Shown in pieces: positions 44,977-53,013 of a DNA stretch of 64,000 nt. Position 1 is the stretch's first letter. Each line of letters opens with the position of its first letter. The stretch comes from Pseudomonadota bacterium (GTDB taxonomy: Bacteria > Myxococcota_A > UBA9042 > GCA-2863065). Position numbers and translations under genes: made by a program. Where the stretch lies: positions 1 through 64,000 of the forward strand of contig SXOX01000088.1 of the NCBI GenBank assembly GCA_005776585.1. The letters run 5' to 3'. The notes beneath the pieces were generated by a model. The model saw nothing but the letters and a program-made list of their open reading frames with translations, was not told where the DNA came from and did no database searches.

Positions 44977-46794
44977 TCACGCCGCCTGACGCGCGCCGGT
45001 CACGTCCCGCAGGATGGCGAGCGAACAGCCGACGAGGCGGCACTTGCCGGCGCTGACGTAGGGCACGTCTGCCGCCCGGCAGGCATCCTTGAGCTTCCAC
45101 TCGTCGGGATGGCTGATGAAACCCGAGGCGCCAATGACGAGATCGAAGCCGCCGTGCTTGATGCGCTGCGTCTGGCTGTCGACGCTCGACGACTGGTTCA
45201 CGTCGGCCCAGGTCACCACGAGCTCCAGCCGCGACTCGAGCGCCCGCTGCAGGTTGGGATCGGCCCGGTTGGTTACCACCAGCGCGCTGCGCCCCGCGAC
45301 CCGTTGGCGCGCAAGGTCGACCGGGGTCGGCTCGGGGACCGTCGGGCGGCTCGCGTCTTCGACCAGGTCGGGCCCGGCCTCCACGATCGGCACGACGTCT
45401 CCCGCATGCAGCCGCTTCTGGACCGCGCGCAACCGGTCACGGGCCTGCCGGAGGTCCGAGCCCTCGAGCGTCGCGGCGACCAAGGCCAGCACGGCGTTCT
45501 TGCGCGGGAGGAGGCGGCTCGCGAGCTCATCGGCCGGGAAAAGGCGGGCGGCCTCGATGAACCAGGAGACGAGCTCGCTCGGCGCGGCCTCGCTGGGCGG
45601 GAGCCGGCTCATCAGCTCGCGATTCTGGCGATGGCGCTCACGACGCTTCGGGTCGTAGTCGAGCAGGGCGGCCCACGTGCGCGGCGGGCGCGTCTCCGCG
45701 TCCAGGGTGCGCGAGAGCTCGTGCGCCTCGCCCAGCCGCAGGAGCTGGACGGTGAAGCGGAGGCGGCCGAGCAGCTTGGCCCAGCGCAGGACGTCGGCGC
45801 ACTGCCCCCGGAGCCAGCGCAGCTCGCGGGCGACGCGCAGGAGCTCGGCAAACGGCGGAGGCGCCCAGCGGTTGACAGCACGCCGCAGCGCGGGGGAATC
45901 GGGATCGCCGGCGTGGTCGCCGAGGCAACTCGCAAAGCGCGTGACAGCGTCACCCAGTCGACCGCTCGCGTCGGGCGGCGCGGGGTCCAGGTCGGTGCCG
46001 TCGGCCCAGCCGTAGTCGTCGAGCGTCGCGACGGGGCGCGCAATCAGCTCGGAGGCGACCTCCGCCGCCTCGTCCCAGCCCTTCAGCGTGTCGCGCGCGA
46101 GCCATTGGCCGGTCGTCGCGGGGGTGGCGTCGAGGCGCAGCGGCGGCACGTTGCCCGGCCAGTAGGCTTTGGCGACCTTGCCGAACTCGCCTGCGAGCGC
46201 AGTGACGCGGCCCTCGATGGCCGGGTCCCGTACGCGGTCCTGCCAATAGCGTGCGCGGGCGATCCACTCGACGAGCTGGAGCTGCATGAAGCGCGGCGCG
46301 TAGAGGGGCAGGTCTTGCGTCGACTCGAACTCTCGGCGCACGGCATCGACCGACTGCACGGCGCGCTCGAGGTCGGAGAACGTGGGCTCCAGGATGCGGG
46401 GCTTGGGCCGCGCGGGCGTCGCAGGCTCGGCCGGCTCGGGCGGTCGAGGCGCGGGCGCGGATGCGAGTTCCGGCTCAGGCACAGACACAGACAGAGACAC
46501 AGACACGGGCTCCGGCACCGGCACAGGCACAAGCTCCAACGCGACGACCGGCTCCGGCACGGTCTCCAGCGCGACGCCCTCCGTCACCAGCGGGCGGAGC
46601 AGCGCCCGACCGAGCGTCGAGGGCAGCATCTGCCGGAGCACGCCGTCGAGCGCGGCGGCGCGATCGAGGCCTTCGGCCCGCCAGGTCTCGCCATGGCCGA
46701 AGACGGCGCAGGTCACCCACTCGGCCTCCGCGTACCGAATGACGTAGCCGTGCCCTTCGAGCAGGGCGGCCGCCTGCATGTGGTCGGAGCTCAT
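44977..46794 (-). CDS. Large protein with a C-terminal DUF2325-like domain
   Basis: 605 residues, ATG at 46794, apparently cytoplasmic. The N-terminal 70 residues form a small alpha/beta domain (AAALLEGHGYVIRYAEAE). A Pro/Val/Glu linker follows (about 80-130), encoded by repeated hexamers. Residues about 140-490 are helical and unrecognised. The last 100 residues (RSALVVTNRADPNLQRALES to VPYVSAGKCRLVGCSLAIL) resemble DUF2325, a small Rossmann-like domain with a conserved G-FISH-type motif (here ASGFISHPDEWKLK) and a terminal Cys-containing loop. Function unknown. Confidence 0.72.
   Translation of the reverse strand: MSSDHMQAAALLEGHGYVIRYAEAEWVTCAVFGHGETWRAEGLDRAAALDGVLRQMLPSTLGRALLRPLVTEGVALETVPEPVVALELVPVPVPEPVSVSLSVSVPEPELASAPAPRPPEPAEPATPARPKPRILEPTFSDLERAVQSVDAVRREFESTQDLPLYAPRFMQLQLVEWIARARYWQDRVRDPAIEGRVTALAGEFGKVAKAYWPGNVPPLRLDATPATTGQWLARDTLKGWDEAAEVASELIARPVATLDDYGWADGTDLDPAPPDASGRLGDAVTRFASCLGDHAGDPDSPALRRAVNRWAPPPFAELLRVARELRWLRGQCADVLRWAKLLGRLRFTVQLLRLGEAHELSRTLDAETRPPRTWAALLDYDPKRRERHRQNRELMSRLPPSEAAPSELVSWFIEAARLFPADELASRLLPRKNAVLALVAATLEGSDLRQARDRLRAVQKRLHAGDVVPIVEAGPDLVEDASRPTVPEPTPVDLARQRVAGRSALVVTNRADPNLQRALESRLELVVTWADVNQSSSVDSQTQRIKHGGFDLVIGASGFISHPDEWKLKDACRAADVPYVSAGKCRLVGCSLAILRDVTGARQAA
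46480..46506. repeat. CAGACA-type hexanucleotide low-complexity tract inside the DUF2325 gene
   Basis: Imperfect repeats of CAGACA/CAGAGA lie in frame within the Val/Pro/Ser linker. Changes of whole units would only lengthen or shorten the linker (VSVSLSVSVPEPE). Confidence 0.6.
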
Positions 46795-46838
46795 CCTCTC
46801 ACTCTGGCGAATGAGACGGGGCCGTCAAGCGGAGCCGC

Positions 46839-47870
46839 TCACGCCGCACCATGGAGCTGGACGACGCTGACGGCGGGACCCAGGCGAACCTCGAGGCGAT
46901 CGAACCCAAAGTAGAGCTCGCCATCGACCACGGGGTCGAGGGACTCGCCGCGACCCTCGACGAGCAGCGAACGGGCGGCCTGCTCGTGCCAGTTCGGACC
47001 GCTGGCGGGCCGACCCATGGCGAGGACCATCCACTTGACAGCGATCTCCGCGGGCGTCATCGAGCCGACCGCGACGTGCATGTGCCCCGGCTCGCGCGCG
47101 TAAGGAAACAGGCGGGCCACGCCGACGTCGACGTCGATGGAGCCGACGTGCAGGCCATGCAGGGCGGTCGTTGGCACCACGCGCTCGTCGATGGTGACCT
47201 GCGCGGGCGTTGGGCGGATGAGGTGCTCGGCGTGCGCGCCGAGGTGCGGCGGGATCAGGCGACCGAGCAGCGGCGCCCGATGGCCGATGCCGACCATGCC
47301 TTTGAGAATGACGCGCAGCGCTCCCGCGACGCCCTGCCGCGGGTCCTCGTAGTACTTGGCGAAGAACCGCTGGCCCACGCCGCCGAGCGCAGCGGCGAAC
47401 CCGAAGCGCCGCCACGGGACCTCGGGCTGTGCGTTTCGCCACCCCACGAGTTCGAGCGTGTCGAGCCGCACGCGCGTGGGCTCGCGACCGCCGCGGACGA
47501 GCGCCACGAGCGCGCGCACGGTGCCGTCGGCCGAGCCACGGAGCCCGGCCTTCTTGGCCACGAAGTCGACCGTTCCGCCGGTGGTCGGGAGGAACGCTGG
47601 CCCGCGCTCTGAGAGCCCGTCGGGCGCGGTGCTCGCCGCCGCGTTCAGGAGCGCGTGGAAGGTGCCATCTCCGCCGTCGCTGACCCACGTGCGCACGCCG
47701 CTACGCCAGAGCTCTGTGGCGACGGCCGGGAGCTCCGCGACCGTGCGCGTCTCGTAGACGACGCCGAGGTCGCCGACGAGCGCACGCAGCGTCTCGAGCC
47801 GACGGCCCGCGCGGTTCTTGCGCGCGTTGGGGTTGGTGACGATGCCGATGGCGGGGGTGGACGGGTGCAC
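46839..47870 (-). CDS. Diacylglycerol kinase family lipid kinase
   Basis: 343 residues from a GTG at 47870. The family's N-terminal strand ends in IVTNPNARKNRAGRR, the nucleotide motif is GGDGT (66-70) in VSDGGDGTFHALLNA, and TTGGTVDFVAKK (96-107) corresponds to the GGTGND-type substrate motif. The C-terminal beta-sandwich contains VDVGVARLFPYAREPGH and ends LYFGFDRLEVRLG, where a family acidic residue is usual. It would phosphorylate diacylglycerol, a sphingoid base or a similar lipid at the membrane. The change of GGTGND to GGTVDF is unusual, so the substrate may be atypical. Confidence 0.85.
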   Translation of the reverse strand: MHPSTPAIGIVTNPNARKNRAGRRLETLRALVGDLGVVYETRTVAELPAVATELWRSGVRTWVSDGGDGTFHALLNAAASTAPDGLSERGPAFLPTTGGTVDFVAKKAGLRGSADGTVRALVALVRGGREPTRVRLDTLELVGWRNAQPEVPWRRFGFAAALGGVGQRFFAKYYEDPRQGVAGALRVILKGMVGIGHRAPLLGRLIPPHLGAHAEHLIRPTPAQVTIDERVVPTTALHGLHVGSIDVDVGVARLFPYAREPGHMHVAVGSMTPAEIAVKWMVLAMGRPASGPNWHEQAARSLLVEGRGESLDPVVDGELYFGFDRLEVRLGPAVSVVQLHGAA

Positions 47871-47921
47871 GGGCCCGCGTCTACCACGTCGAGGCGTGGG
47901 AGGCGAGCCCGACGGCGGGGG

Positions 47922-48446
47922 CTAGAAGCCGGTTCCGACGAGGCCGATACCCACGCCCCAGCGGGAGGGGCCGTCGGCGAGGAGCATCGGCACGGCGCGC
48001 ACCGCCACCATCGGGCTCGCCGTGATGCGCTGGAGGGAGAGCGCGCCGAAGACGACCTCGACGGTCCCGAGCGCAAGCAGTGGCAGTGACACTGCCAGGC
48101 CGGTCCCACGAAAGTCGTCGCCGATGGTCGCGAGGAAGACCGCGGTCCCGAGCGCGAGGTTGACGCCACCGACCGCGAGGTCCGCGACGGCCCACGAGCG
48201 GGAGCCCGGGCGGACGAGCGATGGGCTCTCGTCGCCGGGCGCGACCGCGGGCGGATAGGTCACGAGGTTGCCCGTGAGCGCGGCGAGGCCGCCGAGGCCG
48301 CTGACGGGCGCGAGCACGAGGCCGACGACCAGCGCGAACGACTCCGGTCCGGAGCGGCCTTCGAGCAGCGACTCCGCTGCCCACGCCGGGCGCGCGACCG
48401 ACGCGAACGACAGGGCCAGGACGACGAGTGGGAGGGCGCGGTTCAC
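47922..48446 (-). CDS. Membrane protein of unknown function
   Basis: 174 residues from a GTG at 48446 with an N-terminal signal sequence (LPLVVLALSFASVARPAWA) and four likely helices: SFALVVGLVLAPVSGLGGLA, WAVADLAVGGVNLALGTAVF, GLAVSLPLLALGTVEVVFGA and a short C-terminal one. The last residues (SRWGVGIGLVGTGF) have an outer-membrane-like aromatic end, so an outer-membrane location is also possible. A reading that starts further upstream at 48722 is rejected because it overlaps the divergent gene and has Arg-rich shadow composition. Confidence 0.65.
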   Translation of the reverse strand: MNRALPLVVLALSFASVARPAWAAESLLEGRSGPESFALVVGLVLAPVSGLGGLAALTGNLVTYPPAVAPGDESPSLVRPGSRSWAVADLAVGGVNLALGTAVFLATIGDDFRGTGLAVSLPLLALGTVEVVFGALSLQRITASPMVAVRAVPMLLADGPSRWGVGIGLVGTGF

Positions 48447-48497
48447 GCGGCGAACGTCGCACGGACACCGGCAGAAGTGAACCGAGTCGCCGCACAG

Positions 48498-48526
48498 TTG
48501 TCGGAGGGGAACACGGGCAGTACCGT
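48498..48526 (+). promoter_or_regulatory. Promoter candidate of the 48533 lipoprotein gene
   Basis: TTGTCG (48498-48503), 17-nt spacer, TACCGT (48521-48526). Only 6 nt lie between the -10 box and the GTG at 48533, so the transcript would be leaderless or nearly so. Confidence 0.45.
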
Positions 48527-48532
48527 CGGCGG

Positions 48533-49549
48533 GTGCGTCACCTGCGAATGGTCGGGGTCTGGGTGGGGGTGCTGACCTGGGGCGGCTGCGCGCCCGGGGC
48601 TCCAAACGTGGAAACCGACGTGAGCGCGCTCGACGTGACCGCGGACGACACGGCGTTCGGGGCTGACGTAGGCAGCCCAGTCCCCGATCCCGGCACGTCG
48701 GTGCCCGAGGTCGCGAGTCCACCGGGAGACACCGTAGCGGTCGGAGCGGACACCACGCCGAATAGCACGGCGCTGGATGCGAGCGACGCCGAGACGCCGG
48801 AGAACCCCGATCGCGACCACGACGGCCTGCTCGACGTCGCCGAGACGGTGCTCGCCGCGCGCGTAGCGCCGACGCTCTGGTTTGCCGCGGGTGAGAAGCA
48901 CGCCGAGCGCGCCGAGCACTTCGCCGTGACGCCGGTCACGCTCAAAGACGGCACGGTCGGGGTGCGGGTCCTCATCGCCTTCGGCTTCCTGCGTGACGGG
49001 GGCGACCCCGATCTGGCGGGCGCGTCGGGCCACCTCGGCGACGCGGAGCTGGCCGTGTTCGACTGGCGCACGTCCGTGGCCATCGACAGCGTCAAGTCGG
49101 CTCAGACCGCGGTCCTCACGCTGGAGCTCGGCTATCTGTCGCAGCACTTCGGGACGGCGACCGACACGTCGGGGTGGGCACCGGCGATGACCTTCGACGT
49201 CATCGACCTCGGTGACGGCAACCCGCACCCGGTGCTCTACCTCGCCCATGGGAAGCACGCCGTGTACGCGAGCCTCGGGGCCTGCGATCTCGGCGGCCTG
49301 GCGGGCTCCGACGACTGCGGCGAGGGCTTCAGCGCGACCGTGCTCACGCTGCCGGAGCGCAACCTCGGCAGCCGCGCGCACCCGCTCGCGGATGAGACCG
49401 TGGGACTCGGGGGGCTCACCGACGGCGTTGACTGGTTCTGGTCGGGCCCGCGCTTCTGCGGCTGGCAGGTCCGGCGCGCGGGGCATCGGCTCGCGTGCGT
49501 GGGCGAGGCCTCCGACTACTCGGTAACGCTACCGGCGTTCATTGACTGA
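48533..49549 (+). CDS. Surface lipoprotein with a Ca-binding-like Asp motif
   Basis: 338 residues. The GTG at 48533 gives a signal peptide (RHLRMVGVWVGVLTWGGC, Cys19); the later ATG at 48548 would leave only a short one. An Asp/Thr/Val-rich linker of about 85 residues follows. NPDRDHDGLLDVAETV matches the DxDxDG calcium-binding loop of thrombospondin type 3 repeats. The remainder has VLYLAHGKHAVYASLGACD and SGPRFCGWQVRR, with four cysteines, and distantly resembles VPS62-like domains. The function is unknown. Confidence 0.72.
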   Translation: MRHLRMVGVWVGVLTWGGCAPGAPNVETDVSALDVTADDTAFGADVGSPVPDPGTSVPEVASPPGDTVAVGADTTPNSTALDASDAETPENPDRDHDGLLDVAETVLAARVAPTLWFAAGEKHAERAEHFAVTPVTLKDGTVGVRVLIAFGFLRDGGDPDLAGASGHLGDAELAVFDWRTSVAIDSVKSAQTAVLTLELGYLSQHFGTATDTSGWAPAMTFDVIDLGDGNPHPVLYLAHGKHAVYASLGACDLGGLAGSDDCGEGFSATVLTLPERNLGSRAHPLADETVGLGGLTDGVDWFWSGPRFCGWQVRRAGHRLACVGEASDYSVTLPAFID

Positions 49550-49553
49550 CGGG

Positions 49554-51401
49554 TCACTTGATGACGAAGAGCGGCGGTCGATCCGGCCGAGGCCCGAGGT
49601 CCGGCAGGATCGCCGACGCCGTCCGAATGTGGTCGAGCTCGTCTTTGAAGGTCGCAAACCGCGTGTACTCGCGGCGCATCGCGCGGACGAACGTGCGCCC
49701 TTCGTCGACGGAGGCCGAGAGCGCCAGCGCCTCGCCGACCGCGACGACCAGCTTGGCTGCGACGGCATGCCCGCGCCGATGCTGGCCGGTCAGGATCTCG
49801 CGCACGACCTCCTCGACCCGCTGCCGCGCGACCTCCAGCATGCGCCGCCGATAGGCGTCCGGGATGGGCGCGTTCTCGATCGACTCCTGGAGCAGGTCCG
49901 AGTACGGCCGGCCGTTGTCGAGCGCGGCGGAGGCGTCCTGGCGCTCGGTCGGCTCCTCGGAGTCCATGTCCGCGAGCTGATCCATCAGGAGCCGGCGATC
50001 GAAGTAGGCGCGGTTGGGCGTGTCGAGCTCGCTCCAGAGCGACTCGAGCGCCGAGCCGCGGGGCGGAATCGCATGACCCGTCGCGGCGAGCAGCACGAAC
50101 GGGAGCACGACCGAGCCGGCATGATCCGGCCGACCCCAGCCGAGCGCGTCGGCGCGCTGAAAGCGGGTGAGCGCCTCCTCGTGGCGGCCCGCGAGCAGCA
50201 GCACGCGGCAGGCGAGCGCATCGGAGTGCGGCCAGTCGGGTCGCAGCACGGTGCCGGCCTCGAGCGTGAGCACCGATCGCAGCACGTCGGCGCGCTCGGC
50301 GGCGGCGGCGAGACGCAGGAGCCGGATCTCGTTCGGCGAGGCGCGCCACGCAGCGCGAGTCGCCTCGACCGCGAGGCTCGTGTCGTCGGTCGCGACCGCG
50401 AGCGAGGCCAGCCGATCGGCCAGCCGCGCGCGATAGGCGGCGTCCTTGATGCGCCCGACGCCCTCGCGAGCGGCGCGGACCGCCTCATTGACCCGCCCGA
50501 GCCGCACCAGCGCGCCGACCCACTCGTGATAGGCCTCGGGGTGGTCGTCCCCCTCCTCGCGCGCGAGCCGCCCGATGCCATCGACGCCGGCGCTCAGGTC
50601 CACCGCCTCGCGCAGCAGCCGCCTCGCCTCGCGCCGGAAGCCCCGCGCATCGCGCGCCATGGCCTTGAGCGCGCCGATCCACGCCGGGAGGAACGCTTCG
50701 AGCCCCTCCATGGGCGCGTCGCCGTCGATGGTGAGCAGGTCCCGCAACCCGAGCTCGCGATCGCCGACGCCGCGCATCGCCTCGAGCTCGCTCAGCAGCC
50801 GCTGCGGCCGCTCGAACGGCGGCGTGAGCTCCATCAGCGCGCGCAGGTAACGGCGCTTGGCGTCGTTGACGTCGGTGGTGATCATCCGCTCGGGCACCTC
50901 GGGCCCGCAGAAGACGCCGACGCGATCCTTGTGCCGGAAGGTGCCGAGCAGGCGGCCATAGACGCGCGCGGCGAGCTCGACGTTGCCCGCGAGGTAGCTC
51001 GTGCCGACCCGTCCGAACAGCTCGTCCATCTCCTTGGCCCACGACTCGTCGCCAAACGACCGCTCCTCGCGCCGATCCTCGTCCCACCCCACGTGGCTGA
51101 AGTAGCGGCCCTCCTCCAGCCGGCCCGCGAGGCGCTCGGCCTGCTCGTAGAGCTCGTAGACCTCCGAGAGCACGGGCGGCAGCTCCGCCATCGCCGGGCG
51201 CGGAATCTCCGGATCGGTCGCGGTCGTCGCCTCCGGGACGAGCTCGACGAGCTCGAGCCGCGCCTCGGGCGGGATGCGCATCGCGAACAGCCGGATCACG
51301 TCCTGGAGGCGGTCGAGGCTCGGCACGCCGATGCGGCGCTCGACGAGGTCGAGGAACTCCGCGAGGGAGGGCGTCGGCGGGCGCGGCGGGACGGGGGTCA
51401 T
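49554..51401 (-). CDS. Large helical-repeat protein of unknown function
   Basis: 615 residues, cytoplasmic by composition, from an ATG at 51401. A TACAAT box ends 9 nt before the start and there is no Shine-Dalgarno. Almost the whole length is predicted alpha-helix with alternating Ala, Leu, Arg and Glu. Several segments look like degenerate TPRs (EWVGALVRLGRVNEAVRAAR, ACRVLLLAGRHEEALTRF). The end (AKLVVAVGEALALSASVDEG, then LPDLGPRPDRPPLFVIK) is conserved-looking but I cannot assign it. No enzyme motif seen. It converges with the lipoprotein gene across 4 nt. Confidence 0.72.
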   Translation of the reverse strand: MTPVPPRPPTPSLAEFLDLVERRIGVPSLDRLQDVIRLFAMRIPPEARLELVELVPEATTATDPEIPRPAMAELPPVLSEVYELYEQAERLAGRLEEGRYFSHVGWDEDRREERSFGDESWAKEMDELFGRVGTSYLAGNVELAARVYGRLLGTFRHKDRVGVFCGPEVPERMITTDVNDAKRRYLRALMELTPPFERPQRLLSELEAMRGVGDRELGLRDLLTIDGDAPMEGLEAFLPAWIGALKAMARDARGFRREARRLLREAVDLSAGVDGIGRLAREEGDDHPEAYHEWVGALVRLGRVNEAVRAAREGVGRIKDAAYRARLADRLASLAVATDDTSLAVEATRAAWRASPNEIRLLRLAAAAERADVLRSVLTLEAGTVLRPDWPHSDALACRVLLLAGRHEEALTRFQRADALGWGRPDHAGSVVLPFVLLAATGHAIPPRGSALESLWSELDTPNRAYFDRRLLMDQLADMDSEEPTERQDASAALDNGRPYSDLLQESIENAPIPDAYRRRMLEVARQRVEEVVREILTGQHRRGHAVAAKLVVAVGEALALSASVDEGRTFVRAMRREYTRFATFKDELDHIRTASAILPDLGPRPDRPPLFVIK

Positions 51402-51542
51402 CGGTTGCTCATTGTAGCATGGCGGCCCGGGCAGTGGGCAGTCGCCCGAAAATGGAGGCTTGACGCGCCAAAACCCCGCGTGTTACCCAGGCGTTCCACC
51501 GGCCTGCCCCCAGGCCCACCACCTCGAGCGAGGCCGCACCGC

Positions 51543-52940
51543 ATGTACCTACGCGAGCCCATCTACCTCAACGGAGCCGCCTCACGGCGCCAACGTCAGT
51601 GGAGCCCGCTTCGCCCCATCGCCAACTTGGTTTTCCTCGCGCTCATCGTTGGCGTCAATTATTTCGTCTTCTTCCACGAGCCCGAGCCCGAGGCCGCCCC
51701 CGCGGTCATGGATCAGCCGTCGGAGTCGGAGTCGCGACCGGCCAAGGACAGCGACCCCAAGAAGCCGTCGGAGATCGCTCCGGAGAAGAAGCCGGATGCG
51801 CCGGCACCCGAGGCCACGAGCGTCGCGCGCCGCTTCGAGGGCACGCTCAGCCGCGGGGACACACTCTTCGCTGCGCTCCTGTCGGAGGGCCTGGACAACA
51901 GCCAGATCGCGCCGGTGCTCGGCGCCATGCGCGAGGTCTTCGACTTCAAGAAGGCGCGTGCGGGCAACCAGTACTCGGGCACCCTGGACGCCAGCGGCCG
52001 CATCGCACGGTTCGAGTACCACACCAGCCCGCTGGACGTGTACGAGGTCCAGCTCGCTAACGACGACTACCAGGCCAAGCGCGTCGAGGTGCCCATCGAG
52101 CGCAAGACGGTCGTGCTCGGGTGCACCATCGGCAGCTCCTTGTTTGGCAGCGTCGCGCGCTGCGGGGAAGGGCCGGAGCTCGCCGCGCAGATCGCCGACG
52201 TCTTTGCCTTCGACCTGGACTTCTTTCACGAGATTCGTCAGGGAGACGTCGTCAAGGTCGTCGTGGACAAGCTCTTCGTCAACGGACGCTTCCTCCAATA
52301 CGAGGCGCTCAAGGCGGCCACCTACGAGGGCAAGTTCGGCACCTACTCGGCCTTCGCCTTCGCCAAGGCCAGCAAGGACGGCGACGCCCTGGCCTCCGCC
52401 TACTACACGCAGCCGGGCCAGTCGCTCGAGCGCGAGTTCCTCAAGACGCCGCTCAAGTACACGCGCATCTCCTCGGGCTACACAATGAACCGCTTTCACC
52501 CCACGCTGCACAAGTGGAAGCGCCACCTCGCCATCGACTACGCGGCCCCGGTCAACACGCCGGTGCAGGCCGTCGCCTCGGGCAAGATCACGTTCGTCGG
52601 CAACAAGGGCGCGTCGGGGAACCTCGTGGTCATCGAGCACGACGACGGCACCTCGAGCTACTACGCGCACCTCAACAAGTTCGGCAAAGTGCAAGAAGGC
52701 GACCGCGTGACACAGAAGACGGTCATCGGCTTCGTCGGTCAGACGGGTCGGGCGACCGGGCCGCACCTGCACTTCGCGCTCAAGCACAAGGGCAAGTGGG
52801 TTAACCCGCTCGAGGTCAAGTCGGTTACGCCGGCGGCCCTCACGGGCGCGGACAAGGCCCGCTTCCAAGAGACTATCGCGCCGCTGGTCGAGCAGCTCAA
52901 GAAGGTCCGCGTCCAGTCGGTCACCGAGCGCCAGGGCTAG
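51543..52940 (+). CDS. M23 family zinc metallopeptidase (MepM-like murein endopeptidase)
   Basis: 465 residues from the ATG at 51543. One helix near 24-44 anchors it in the inner membrane, a Glu/Pro/Lys linker (46-92) follows, then a LysM/OapA-like segment (about 96-145) and an intermediate beta domain. The C-terminal peptidase has zinc ligands H328 and D332 in KRHLAIDYAAP and H410 in GPHLHF, with catalytic H408. NTPVQAVASGKITFVG and GYTMNRFHP are typical of MepM/NlpD-like enzymes that cut peptidoglycan cross-links. A longer frame upstream is rejected; it would be antisense to the preceding gene. Confidence 0.93.
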   Translation: MYLREPIYLNGAASRRQRQWSPLRPIANLVFLALIVGVNYFVFFHEPEPEAAPAVMDQPSESESRPAKDSDPKKPSEIAPEKKPDAPAPEATSVARRFEGTLSRGDTLFAALLSEGLDNSQIAPVLGAMREVFDFKKARAGNQYSGTLDASGRIARFEYHTSPLDVYEVQLANDDYQAKRVEVPIERKTVVLGCTIGSSLFGSVARCGEGPELAAQIADVFAFDLDFFHEIRQGDVVKVVVDKLFVNGRFLQYEALKAATYEGKFGTYSAFAFAKASKDGDALASAYYTQPGQSLEREFLKTPLKYTRISSGYTMNRFHPTLHKWKRHLAIDYAAPVNTPVQAVASGKITFVGNKGASGNLVVIEHDDGTSSYYAHLNKFGKVQEGDRVTQKTVIGFVGQTGRATGPHLHFALKHKGKWVNPLEVKSVTPAALTGADKARFQETIAPLVEQLKKVRVQSVTERQG

Positions 52941-53013
52941 TCGCCCGCTTTCTCCCAGTTCTTCCACAACATTCTCCCACAACGGCAAGCCGCGCTCACG
53001 TATAGTGGGCCTC

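Noticed and set aside
46480-46506. CAGACA tract considered as a CRISPR or regulatory repeat
   Set aside because: No spacers, short imperfect units, and it is in frame inside a protein linker.
49542-51542. N-terminal extension of the M23 peptidase by about 670 residues
   Set aside because: It would be antisense to the helical-repeat gene; the ATG at 51543 starts the expected membrane-anchor layout.
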